DNA of 64,000 nucleotides from Streptomyces mashuensis. Lineage in GTDB: Bacteria > Actinomycetota > Actinomycetes > Streptomycetales > Streptomycetaceae. Below, piece by piece: positions 25,963-33,759 of this stretch; the stretch's first letter is position 1; each line of letters starts with the position of its first letter. The stretch spans positions 310,001 through 374,000 of the forward strand of contig NZ_BNBD01000004.1 in the NCBI RefSeq assembly GCF_014654785.1. The letters are read 5' to 3'. The notes below the pieces were generated by a model, which did not search any database, was not told where the DNA came from, and was given only the letters and a program-made list of their open reading frames with translations. Position numbers and translations under genes: made by a program.

Positions 25963-26598
25963 ATGCACGCCTATATCTCCCGTCACTTCCTCCGCGTCGG
26001 CCTGCTCGCGGCCGGCGTGGCGACCGCCGTCACCGGCGGCCCCGCCCAGGCGGCCGAGGCGGTCGCCGTCACCCACGACGCCGTCCGCACCGTGGCCGAC
26101 CACCGCCACCACACCGACGTGCGCGACAGCTTCACCCTCCGCCAGTTCGGCCACGTGGCCGGCGCGCGCCTGGACAACCGGGCCGTGGCCCGCTCCGCCC
26201 GCTGCACCGCCGACGACGCCTGCCGCTCGGTCGCCCTGTCCTTCCAGATCGTCACGCTCGCCGGCGACCACGTCCGGCTCACCGCCGTCAACGACGGGCA
26301 GGCCCTCAACGACCACTGCACCGGCTGCCAGACGCTCGCCGCCGCCTACCAGTTCGTCGTCTCCACCCACGAGGAGCGCCGCCTGTCCTCCGCCGCCCGC
26401 GCCGAGCTGGACGGCATCCACCGGCGCCTCGACGACCTCGGACGCTCGCGCCTCCCCGCGGCCGAACTCAAGCGGCGCACCGACGCGCTGGCCGCCGAGG
26501 TGACGTCCGTCCTCTCCGCCCCCGCCTCCTTCGACCGCCCCACCCCGCGTCCGGCCGTCACCGTCCACCGCCACCTCGACGGCTGGCCCGGCCACTGA
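25963..26598 (+). CDS. Secreted Cys-containing protein of the peptide locus, 211 aa
   Basis: The ATG at 25963 follows TGGAGGCACTCC. The signal peptide is residues 1-30 (SRHFLRVGLLAAGVATAVTGGPAQA). The mature part has four Cys (ARCTADDACRS and DHCTGCQTLAA) that could form two disulfides. A predicted coiled segment follows near ELDGIHRRLDDLGRSRLPAAELKRRTDALAAEV. No domain is recognised. It starts 47 bp after the M50 gene and so is probably co-transcribed. It might be an immunity, chaperone or target-binding protein for the exported peptides, but no data support any of these. Confidence 0.7.
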   Translation: MHAYISRHFLRVGLLAAGVATAVTGGPAQAAEAVAVTHDAVRTVADHRHHTDVRDSFTLRQFGHVAGARLDNRAVARSARCTADDACRSVALSFQIVTLAGDHVRLTAVNDGQALNDHCTGCQTLAAAYQFVVSTHEERRLSSAARAELDGIHRRLDDLGRSRLPAAELKRRTDALAAEVTSVLSAPASFDRPTPRPAVTVHRHLDGWPGH

Positions 26599-26716
26599 CG
26601 CCCCGTTCGCCGGGCTGCTCTACCGCGAGTAGCCCTGTGACACAAGTGGCCCCCGCGCCAGGTGTTAACGTCACTGCGATCCGCGAGGAGCGCAGGACGA
26701 AGGACGGGGGCCACGC

Positions 26717-28732
26717 GTGGGAAACACCCGCGAAACGGGACGGAAGAGAGAAACGGGGGCGGGCCCGCAGGGCCAGATAGCCCTCGCCAAAGCCGTGGGG
26801 GTCCTCGTCGGCCTCTTCGTCACCTGGCACCTCGCCCTGTGCCTCACCGCGGACGGCATGGGCATCGCGGACATCGCCGCCACCGTGAAGGCCCTCGCCC
26901 TGCACCACCCCCTCGACGGGCTGCGCGGCGACGGCATCCAGGCCGCCTCGCCCGCCACCACCCTCGGCGCCTGGGCCGCCACCATCGCCGTCCCGTCCCT
27001 CGTCATCGCCCTCGCCGTACGCGCCCACCACCGCAGCAGCCGCGGCGCCGGCGGCGAGGGCCTGGCCAGCGCCGACGAGGCCCGGTACAACCTCGGCGAG
27101 GAACGCGCCCGCAAGGCCGCCAAGCAGACCCGCGCCACCAGCTTCACCGGCAAGGACGGCCGCTACGACGCCAAGGCCGCCGCCCGCGCCGAACTCCGCG
27201 AGGTCGGCTGGCGCATGGGCCGCCAGCTCGGCTCCGGCCAGCCGCTCGTGGCCACGCCCGAGGACTCCGTCGCCGTCATCGCCCCGTCGGGCGCCGGCAA
27301 GTCCCGCACCGTCGTCATCCCCGCCTGCCTCGACGCCCCCGGCCCGCTCGTCGTCACCTCCACCCGCGCCGACGTCCTCGACGTCATCGCCGAGCCCCGC
27401 TCCCGCCAGGGCCGCGTCTGGGTCTTCGACCCGCTCGACACCGTCGGCTGGCCCGACCCCATGGTGTGGGACCCCGTCGCCGGCTGCGAGAACGGCGAGA
27501 CCGCCACCTCCCGCGCCCTGTCGTTCTCCGCCGCCATGGGCGCCGACGACGGCGGCTCCGGCAACTCCGGCTTCTTCAAGCAGACCGCCTCCTCCGCCCT
27601 GACCCGCCTGCTCCACGCGGCCGCGCTCGAGGGCCGCACCATCGAGCACGTGCTGCGCTGGGCCACCAACCTGGAGACGGCCAGCGAACCGCGCGCCATC
27701 CTCACCGACCACCCGAACGCCGAACCCGGCTGGGACGTCCTCCTGCGCTCCGTCTCCACCGGCGCCGACGAGACCGTCGCCTCCACCCGGCAGACGCTGT
27801 CCGCGCAGATCGAGCCGCTCGCCCTGCGCAAGGTGCTCCGCAGCGTCACACCCCGCCCCGGCGTGCCCGTCTTCGACGCCGACCGCTTCGTCGCGTCGAA
27901 CGACACCCTCGTCCTCATCAGCGACTCCAACGCCTCCACCAACGTCGCACCACTCACCACCATGCTGCTCGGCGAGGTCGTCGACGCGGCCAAGCGCCGC
28001 GCCCCGCGCATGCCCTCGGGCCGCCTCGACCCGTTCCTCCGCCTGGTCCTCGACGAGGTCGCCAACGTCGCGCCGCTGCCCAAGCTGCCGTCCCTCGCCT
28101 CCGACGCGCGCGGCTACGGCATCCACCTCGTCTACGCCCTCCAGTCCATGGCGCAGGCCGCCCTGTGCTGGGGCGACAAGGAGGCCGACACCCTCCTCGA
28201 CAACGCCGCCGCGACGCTCGTCATGGGCGGCCTCAAGGACATCGACGCCCTCCGCCGCTTCTCCGACCTGATCGGCGAGACGGAGCTCGTGGAGCTCTCC
28301 ACCTCTCGCGACACCAGCCGCATCTTCGGCTACTCCACGTCGGAGGTGACCCGGGAGCGCCGCATCCTGCGCCCCGAGGAGATCCGGCAGCTCCCGCACG
28401 GCCAGGCCCTGCTGCTGTTCCGCGGCGCGCCCGGCGTGATCGTCCAGCTGGAGCCGTGGGACCAGCGCCGCGACGGGCAGGCGCTGCGGGCGGGTGAGAA
28501 CGCGACGCGTGCGTCGCGCATCGGCGCGGTGCCGGGCATCGAGCCGTACGCGGAGCAGCAGCCGCAGCCGGTTCAGTTGCCGGTGCAGCAGCCGCAGGCG
28601 GTGGCGCCTCCGCCCATGCCGCCGCAGCTGCCGCCCCCGGTGCCGCCGCAGGCCGGGCCGCCCGTGCCGCCGCAGGTGACGCCGTACGGGGTGCCGCCCG
28701 TGCCGCCCATGCCCACCCACCGGCCGCAGTAG
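26717..28732 (+). CDS. VirD4/TraD-like type IV coupling ATPase
   Basis: 671 aa. Two N-terminal membrane segments (about residues 23-45 and 75-98). Walker A is APSGAGKSRT (~190-198), and the Walker B-like LRLVLDEVANV is near residue 445. The stretches LVVTSTRADVLDVIAE and LVYALQSMAQA are typical of TraG/TraD coupling proteins. The C-terminal ~70 residues are Pro/Gln-rich (VPPQVTPYGVPPVPPMP). The start is the GTG at 26717. It should dock substrates at the secretion apparatus encoded downstream. It is separated from the next gene by 11 bp. Confidence 0.9.
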   Translation: MGNTRETGRKRETGAGPQGQIALAKAVGVLVGLFVTWHLALCLTADGMGIADIAATVKALALHHPLDGLRGDGIQAASPATTLGAWAATIAVPSLVIALAVRAHHRSSRGAGGEGLASADEARYNLGEERARKAAKQTRATSFTGKDGRYDAKAAARAELREVGWRMGRQLGSGQPLVATPEDSVAVIAPSGAGKSRTVVIPACLDAPGPLVVTSTRADVLDVIAEPRSRQGRVWVFDPLDTVGWPDPMVWDPVAGCENGETATSRALSFSAAMGADDGGSGNSGFFKQTASSALTRLLHAAALEGRTIEHVLRWATNLETASEPRAILTDHPNAEPGWDVLLRSVSTGADETVASTRQTLSAQIEPLALRKVLRSVTPRPGVPVFDADRFVASNDTLVLISDSNASTNVAPLTTMLLGEVVDAAKRRAPRMPSGRLDPFLRLVLDEVANVAPLPKLPSLASDARGYGIHLVYALQSMAQAALCWGDKEADTLLDNAAATLVMGGLKDIDALRRFSDLIGETELVELSTSRDTSRIFGYSTSEVTRERRILRPEEIRQLPHGQALLLFRGAPGVIVQLEPWDQRRDGQALRAGENATRASRIGAVPGIEPYAEQQPQPVQLPVQQPQAVAPPPMPPQLPPPVPPQAGPPVPPQVTPYGVPPVPPMPTHRPQ

Positions 28733-28743
28733 AGGGAGTCGCG

Positions 28744-29799
28744 ATGTCGAACGACGAGGGGCTGCGGCTCGACGAGTTCCTGGCGTACAAGGCCGAACTG
28801 GAGGAGAAGGTCCAGCAGTTCGCGCTGGGTATGAAGCAGCGCGTGGCGGAGGCCGAGGAGGTCGTCGCCGAACTGATCGAACGCCTGCCGGCGGGCGAGG
28901 CGGCGCCGTCCGCCGATGGCGCGGCCAAGGAGTGCCTGCCCTGGTCCCTCCGTGCCTCCGCCCAGGACTGGCAGGACCTGGCCGGCTGGGTGGACTGGCT
29001 GGGCCGGCACTACGCGCCGCAGCTGCACCTGCGCATCTGGCCGTGCTGGCCGCAGCACGGCGGTGTGGTGGAGGAGCTGGCCGCGCTGCACTCCGCGTGG
29101 CGGGCGGCGGCCGAGGCGGACGCCGACCCGGCGGGTGCCGGGTCGGAGATGGCGTACTGGCACCAGATGTGGCTGTGGCCGACGGTGGAGCGCATCCGGC
29201 AGAACTACATGTTCCGTGAGTGCGAGACGGGCCATTCCCCGGACCGCCCGGGCCGCGCCACGGACGCCGAGGCCCTGGAGGCCCGCATCGCCGCGGCGGC
29301 GGAGGAGCGCAGGCGCCGCGAGAACGCGCGGTACGCGTTCTTCGCCGAGGTCCCGCAGGGCAGCACGCCGGACCGCCCGGACGGCCTGTGGCGCAACGAG
29401 GGCGACGCGTGGGAGTACTTCTCCCTCCTGGACTGGTCCTGGCACCCGGCCGGCGACCTGCCCGTACCCCACCAGACCCTGCGTCCGCTGCCGACGGACG
29501 ACGCCCTGGCCCTCGCCGCGGACCGTGCCCGCTGGGTCACGTACTGGGCGCACTACGCCGACGCCCTCGCCCACCACGCGGGGCAGCCACCGACGACGGT
29601 GTGCCGTCGCCGCCGCAGCCCGGAGCGCGTGTACGACGAGGCGTACGGCCCGGACGGCGCGTGGGAGCCCACGACGGCGGTGCACGACTTCTTCGACCCC
29701 CGGCCGTCCGACCCGCCGCACCTGGTGGAGATCGCCGCGGCCGAGGCGGAACGGCTGCTGCACGAGCTGTGCGGCGCGAAGGGAGCGACGGACCTGTGA
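28744..29799 (+). CDS. DUF4913-like protein fused to the module's conserved C-terminal domain
   Basis: 351 aa, ATG at 28744. Residues ~1-45 are a helical acidic start. Residues ~60-150 match the DUF4913 pattern (WQDLAGWVDWLGRHYAPQLHLRIWPCWPQHGGVVEELAALHSAW), a domain often found beside actinobacterial conjugation genes. Residues ~195-351 (YAFFAEVPQGSTPDRPDGLWR ... TTVCRRRRSPERVYDE ... DPPHLVEIAAAEAERLLHEL) are homologous to the entire 164-aa product at 30479. The next gene starts inside its stop codon (GTGA), so the C-terminal domain is paired with the RelA-like protein that follows. Function unknown. Confidence 0.75.
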   Translation: MSNDEGLRLDEFLAYKAELEEKVQQFALGMKQRVAEAEEVVAELIERLPAGEAAPSADGAAKECLPWSLRASAQDWQDLAGWVDWLGRHYAPQLHLRIWPCWPQHGGVVEELAALHSAWRAAAEADADPAGAGSEMAYWHQMWLWPTVERIRQNYMFRECETGHSPDRPGRATDAEALEARIAAAAEERRRRENARYAFFAEVPQGSTPDRPDGLWRNEGDAWEYFSLLDWSWHPAGDLPVPHQTLRPLPTDDALALAADRARWVTYWAHYADALAHHAGQPPTTVCRRRRSPERVYDEAYGPDGAWEPTTAVHDFFDPRPSDPPHLVEIAAAEAERLLHELCGAKGATDL

Positions 29800-30482
29800 G
29801 CACGACGCAGGACGCGGGCCCGGGCCCCTGGCGGGACGACGACCCGGCCCTGGAACTCCCCCTGGCGCTGACCGCGGAGCAGAACGCCGTGGTCACGGCG
29901 CGCTGGCACCGGGCGCGGGCCGCGATGCCCGCGCTGGACGCCGTGGTCGAGGGCGTGGTGGCGCGGCTGGCGGAGCCCTGCGGGGCGCGGCAGGAGGGCC
30001 GGAAGTTCCGGCTGAAGGGGCTCGCCGCCTTCCGTCGCCAGGCCGCGGCCCGGGTGCGGCTGCGGGTCGACGCCGGGACGTTCGCGGAGAAGATCACCGA
30101 TCTCAACCGGTACACCGTGGTCCTCGCAACCGATCACTACACGGCGGGTGTCCAGCAGGCGTACGCCCTGCTGCACGAGCAGGGGTTCGAGCCGGTGCCG
30201 GGATCGGAGCGGAACAGCTGGCAGGACCTCGTGCACAAGGCTTTCCGCGTGGCCTGGAGGGACCGTTCCGGCGGAGGGACGGTGTTCGAGGTCGTGTTCC
30301 ACACGCCGGAGAGCTTTGCGGTCCAGTCGGAGAACGGCCCTCTCTACGATCTCTACCGCTCCGCCCGCATCCGCCGGCCCGCCGGTGGCGTGGCCGTCGG
30401 CAAGAGCCACGAGGACGCGGCGCGGCTGCTGCAGAGCAGGCGGTACGGCTCGGGCCACGACGCAGAGGAGAACCAGGGATGA
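29796..30482 (+). CDS. RelA/SpoT-like nucleotidyltransferase-fold protein, copy 1, possibly degenerate
   Basis: 228 aa from the GTG at 29796. Residues ~70-185 (FRLKGLAAFRRQAAA, TDLNRYTVVLATDHYTAG, FEVVFHTPESF) follow the motif order of RelA/SpoT-type synthetase domains, with a Lys in the first motif, Asp in the second and Glu in the last. The base-stacking Tyr position of the sister protein (PVYKGVNTAW) is His here (LVHKAFRVAW), so activity may be lost or altered. It has no signal peptide. It is translationally coupled to the genes on both sides. The family assignment rests on motif pattern only. Confidence 0.55.
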   Translation: MSTTQDAGPGPWRDDDPALELPLALTAEQNAVVTARWHRARAAMPALDAVVEGVVARLAEPCGARQEGRKFRLKGLAAFRRQAAARVRLRVDAGTFAEKITDLNRYTVVLATDHYTAGVQQAYALLHEQGFEPVPGSERNSWQDLVHKAFRVAWRDRSGGGTVFEVVFHTPESFAVQSENGPLYDLYRSARIRRPAGGVAVGKSHEDAARLLQSRRYGSGHDAEENQG

Positions 30483-30973
30483 GTGAGCAGCAGTACGAGT
30501 ATTTCGCCGAGGTGCCGCAGGGCTGGACGCCGGAGCGGCCGGACGGGCTGTGGCGCCGGCGGGGGGACGACTGGGAGTACCTGTCGCTCCTCGACTGGGA
30601 GTGGCACGACGTGAAGGACACGGCCGTGCGGTACGCGCCGGTGCCGGACGTGCTGCACCCCGTGCCGGCGGAGCGCGCGGCGCAGCTGCGCGCCGACCGG
30701 CAGGGCTGGGTGACGTACTGGGCCTACTGGTCGAGTGAGCGGCGGTGGCGCGAGGGCAAGGCGCCGACGACGGTGTGCCGGCGTCGCCGGAGCCCGGAGC
30801 GTATCTACGACGAAACGTTCATGCGGTCGAACGAGTGGCGTCCCGACACCGCGGTGTCCGAGTTCTTCGACGCCCGCACGTCGAATCCGCCGCACCTGGA
30901 GGAGATCTCCGCCGACCGGGCGGAGGAGCTGCTCATGGAGCTGCGCGGCATCGTGGGGGCGACGGAGCTGTGA
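30479..30973 (+). CDS. Stand-alone module domain protein (possible partner/immunity protein), 164 aa
   Basis: ATG at 30479 overlaps the preceding stop (ATGA). The sequence YEYFAEVPQGWTPERPDGLWRRRGDDWEYLSLLDWEWHDV is very similar to the C-terminal half of the 28744 product. So are WVTYWAYW, TTVCRRRRSPERIYDE, the acidic patch EFFDARTSNPPHLEEIS and the ending LLMELRGIVGATEL. It is rich in Trp and acidic residues, with no membrane segment. In both module copies this domain directly precedes the RelA-like protein with overlapping codons, as toxin partners often do. An immunity or chaperone role is inference. Confidence 0.65.
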   Translation: MSEQQYEYFAEVPQGWTPERPDGLWRRRGDDWEYLSLLDWEWHDVKDTAVRYAPVPDVLHPVPAERAAQLRADRQGWVTYWAYWSSERRWREGKAPTTVCRRRRSPERIYDETFMRSNEWRPDTAVSEFFDARTSNPPHLEEISADRAEELLMELRGIVGATEL

Positions 30974-31977
30974 GCACCGAGGTCGGCCCCTGGCGGGGCG
31001 CGAAGGAGAAGCGGGAGGACCACCTCACGCTGACCGCCGAGGAGAACCGGGTGGTCACCGCCCGCTGGGAGGCGGCGAAGGCGGCGCGGGGCCGGCTCGA
31101 CGGCCTGCTGGGCGAGGTGGGGGAGCGCACGGCCGCGCACGGCGGCAGGCTGGAGGGCCTGGAGTACTCGCTGAAGGGGCTGGACTCCTTCCGGCGCAAG
31201 GCCGCGGGCGCGGTCGACCGTGGTGACGACGTCGAGGACGTCGTCGCGGACGTCGACGACCTCAACCGCTACACCCTCACGTTCGAGCCCGACGGCTACG
31301 TCGAGGGCACCCGGCAGGCGTACGGCGAGCTGCGCGCCCGGGGCTTCGAGCCGATTTCGGAGCAGAACACGTGGGAGGACCCCGTCTACAAGGGGGTCAA
31401 CACGGCGTGGCAGCACCCGGAGACGAAGGAGAAGTTCGAGCTCCAGTTCCATACGCCGGACAGTTTCAAGGCGAAGACGGACAACCACGAGCTCTACGAA
31501 CTCACCCGGTCCGGCCAGTTTGCCGAACATGTCGAGAAGCTCGACGACCTGACGCCGCAGCAGAAGGCGGCGATGACGAAGCAGTACGTGCAGGCCGCCG
31601 ACCTTCTCCAGAATGAGCGCTACGAAAATGTGCGCATTCCGCCCGGCGTCGACGAGCTGGGCAACCGGAAGATCAGGGCAAAGCTGAACCCGGACGTCAA
31701 TCCGGAAATCGTCGCGGAAGTGCGCCGAATGGAGTCCGACCTCCGGGAGACGCATGCGGCGGCGGCGACGGCGGCCTCGGCGGGCCCGCAGCAGCAGACA
31801 AACCGGCTCAGCACGGGACTGGACGAGACGTTGCAGACAGAAGGCCCGCGGCTGCGCAACAACTTGGCCACAAAACGTCAACCGGAACGCCGGGCGGAAC
31901 AGCGGCAAAACGCCGTGGCGCCCGCCGTCGAGGTGCTGCCCACACAGTCGCAGGGGCGTGGTCCTTCCCTGAAGTAA
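30970..31977 (+). CDS. RelA/SpoT-like nucleotidyltransferase-fold protein, copy 2, with extended C-terminus
   Basis: 335 aa from the GTG at 30970. Residues ~15-70 are a helical leader. Residues ~60-180 keep the full motif set: YSLKGLDSFRRKAAG, VDDLNRYTLTFEPDGY, NTWEDPVYKGVNTAW with Tyr, and KFELQFHTPDSFKAKTDNHELYE with Glu. The pattern resembles small alarmone synthetases and the (p)ppApp-type synthetase domains of secreted toxins. The tail (residues ~200-335) is helical and hydrophilic. No signal peptide is present, so export, if any, would use the adjacent secretion apparatus. The assignment needs structural comparison. Confidence 0.6.
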   Translation: MSTEVGPWRGAKEKREDHLTLTAEENRVVTARWEAAKAARGRLDGLLGEVGERTAAHGGRLEGLEYSLKGLDSFRRKAAGAVDRGDDVEDVVADVDDLNRYTLTFEPDGYVEGTRQAYGELRARGFEPISEQNTWEDPVYKGVNTAWQHPETKEKFELQFHTPDSFKAKTDNHELYELTRSGQFAEHVEKLDDLTPQQKAAMTKQYVQAADLLQNERYENVRIPPGVDELGNRKIRAKLNPDVNPEIVAEVRRMESDLRETHAAAATAASAGPQQQTNRLSTGLDETLQTEGPRLRNNLATKRQPERRAEQRQNAVAPAVEVLPTQSQGRGPSLK

Positions 31978-32008
31978 GCGCTTGGCGCAGACCTGAAGTC
32001 CGTTCAAG

Positions 32009-32089
32009 ATCGATCAACTGATGTTGTTCGTGCGACAGGTAAAGGCCAATAGAAGGCATTTGACGATCAGTAATCGATCAACGTACTGT
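32009..32089 (+). promoter_or_regulatory. Promoter of the secretion operon with repeated ATCGATCAAC boxes
   Basis: TTGACG (32060-32065), an 18-bp spacer and TACTGT (32084-32089) form a good sigma-70-type promoter 42 bp before the TTG start. ATCGATCAAC occurs at 32009-32018 and again at 32073-32082, the latter inside the spacer and touching the -10. A protein bound there would block polymerase. The whole 150-bp gap is markedly AT-richer than its surroundings. Confidence 0.6.
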
Positions 32090-32130
32090 CCATGACACTC
32101 AGGCCTTGATCGGGGGAAGGGTCACCAAGG

Positions 32131-33420
32131 TTGAGCACGTTCAAGACGGTCATGCGGCGGATACTCAATCTTCCCGAGCCGCGGGCCGGCAAGGTCGCCC
32201 CGCCGCCCACCGGGACGGATGCGGCGCAGGCCACCACCGCGCCCACGCCGGCCGCCCCGGTCGCGCCGGCCGCCCAGACCGCGCCCGCCGGGCTCCAGCA
32301 GTGGACGCAGGCCGCCGCGCGGCTCCAGGCGCAGGACGGCGTGCCCGTCCGGCCCGGGGCCGCCGAGGCCGGCGGCGCCGGCAGCGGGCCCGCCCCGCAG
32401 GGCGGCACGGCCGGCAGCCAGGTCCCGTGGCAGCTCGAGGACGAGAACAGCGGCGCCAAGTTCGCCGTGAAGGTCGGCCGCGGCGTGCTGTGGGCCGTCG
32501 TCGCCCTCGCCGCGATCACCGGCGTCCGGTCCTGGATCTGGGCACCCGCCGCGCCCAAGCCCGCGCCCGTGCAGGTGCAGAGCGGCCCGGACTACCCCGT
32601 CCAGGAGGCGCAGTCCGTGGCCGCGCGGTTCGCCCGCGCGTACCTGACCTGGGACGAGTCCGATCCGCAGGCCCGCGCCGACGCGCTGGCCCGCGACATG
32701 CCCCGCGGCACCGACACCACCACCGGCTGGAACTCCAAGGGCCACCAGGAAGTGATCGTGGCCCAGCCCGGCCAGGTGTCCCTGCTCGCCGACAAGCGCG
32801 CCCGCGTCCGCGTCGACGTCCTCGTCAAGGGCCCGGCCACCGACCAGCAGCAACAGCAGCAGTCGCAGCCCAAGCCGGACGACAAGGACAAGAAGACCGA
32901 CGACGCGAAGAAGGACGACAAGGACAAGAAGCCGGACGACAAGTCCAAACCGGCCACCGCCAAGCCCTCCACCACCCGGTGGGTGGGCCTGGAGGTCCCC
33001 GTCGTCCGCGTCTCCGGCCGCATCGTCGTCACCGGCCAGCCCGGCATCGTCGGCGTCCCGGCGAGCGGGCCCGCCGTGCCGGCACCCGCCACGTCGAGCG
33101 CCGACATGGAGTTCGGCGACAAGACGCGTGACGTCGTCGAGGAGTTCTTCCGGAAGTACGCCGCCGGCGAGCCCGAGTCCGTCGCCGCACCCGGCACCTA
33201 CATCCCGGCCCTTCCGCCCGGCATGGCCCTCGGCTCTGTCCGGACCTGGTCCGTCGACCAGGGCAGCGGCACCGACCGCGTCGGCACCGCCGTCGTCAGC
33301 TGGCAGGTCGGCGCCGCCGAGCTGGAGCAGACGTACCGGGTCAAGGTGACCCGCGTGACCTCGGCCCAGGGCGCCGAGCGCTGGCAGGTGTCCGAGATCC
33401 ACGGCGGCCTCACGCCCTGA
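32131..33420 (+). CDS. TcpC/VirB8-like conjugal transfer protein
   Basis: 429 aa from a TTG at 32131. The cytosolic N-terminus is Ala/Pro-rich (to ~110). A single membrane segment (VLWAVVALAAITGV, ~115-132) is followed by an extracytoplasmic part with two NTF2-like folds (PVQEAQSVAARFARAYLTWDESDPQARADALARDM and KTRDVVEEFFRKYAAGEPESVAAP), separated by a Lys/Asp/Gln-rich linker. This matches the TcpC pattern, a structural scaffold of Gram-positive conjugation channels. It is the first gene of the operon behind the promoter at 32060. Confidence 0.8.
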   Translation: MSTFKTVMRRILNLPEPRAGKVAPPPTGTDAAQATTAPTPAAPVAPAAQTAPAGLQQWTQAAARLQAQDGVPVRPGAAEAGGAGSGPAPQGGTAGSQVPWQLEDENSGAKFAVKVGRGVLWAVVALAAITGVRSWIWAPAAPKPAPVQVQSGPDYPVQEAQSVAARFARAYLTWDESDPQARADALARDMPRGTDTTTGWNSKGHQEVIVAQPGQVSLLADKRARVRVDVLVKGPATDQQQQQQSQPKPDDKDKKTDDAKKDDKDKKPDDKSKPATAKPSTTRWVGLEVPVVRVSGRIVVTGQPGIVGVPASGPAVPAPATSSADMEFGDKTRDVVEEFFRKYAAGEPESVAAPGTYIPALPPGMALGSVRTWSVDQGSGTDRVGTAVVSWQVGAAELEQTYRVKVTRVTSAQGAERWQVSEIHGGLTP

Positions 33421-33426
33421 CGTGCG

Positions 33427-33446
33427 GCGGCCCGCCGGCGGGCCGC
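33427..33446 (+). terminator. 20-bp perfect palindrome after the TcpC-like gene
   Basis: GCGGCCCGCC with GGCGGGCCGC has no separate loop and lies 7 bp past the stop. It probably acts as a weak terminator or mRNA-end stabiliser inside the operon, allowing different dosage of the first gene. Confidence 0.5.
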
Positions 33447-33522
33447 CCGCCGGACCGGGCCGTGCTCCCAGTTCCACCGTCCGCCGTGTGCGGCACCCGT
33501 AGTTCACCCAAGGGGAAAACAG

Positions 33523-33759
33523 ATGCAGCAACTCGCGCTGACCGACGGCGCCGCCCTCAAGTCCTGGGTGTTCCTGATCGCCGGGAACATCTTCCTGATC
33601 GTGCTCGCCGTCCGCGCCATCGGCCACTACGCCAAGCGCGAATGGGGCGAGCTGCTCGGCCACTTCATGGCCGGCGTCGTCGTCGCGGGCTTCGTGTTCG
33701 CCCCCGACGCCTCCAAGGGCATGCTCACCGCGATCTGGAACAAAGTGGCGGGCGCATGA
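33523..33759 (+). CDS. Small membrane protein of the secretion locus (VirB2/TcpD-sized), 78 aa
   Basis: The product starts MQQLALTDGAALKSWVFLIAGN. Two hydrophobic helices (residues ~15-35, WVFLIAGNIFLIVLAVRAIG, and ~48-62, FMAGVVVAGFVFA) are joined by a short charged loop. This is the size and layout of pilin-like or TcpD-like components. It overlaps the next gene by ATGA, so the two are translationally coupled. The precise component cannot be assigned from sequence alone. Confidence 0.7.
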   Translation: MQQLALTDGAALKSWVFLIAGNIFLIVLAVRAIGHYAKREWGELLGHFMAGVVVAGFVFAPDASKGMLTAIWNKVAGA

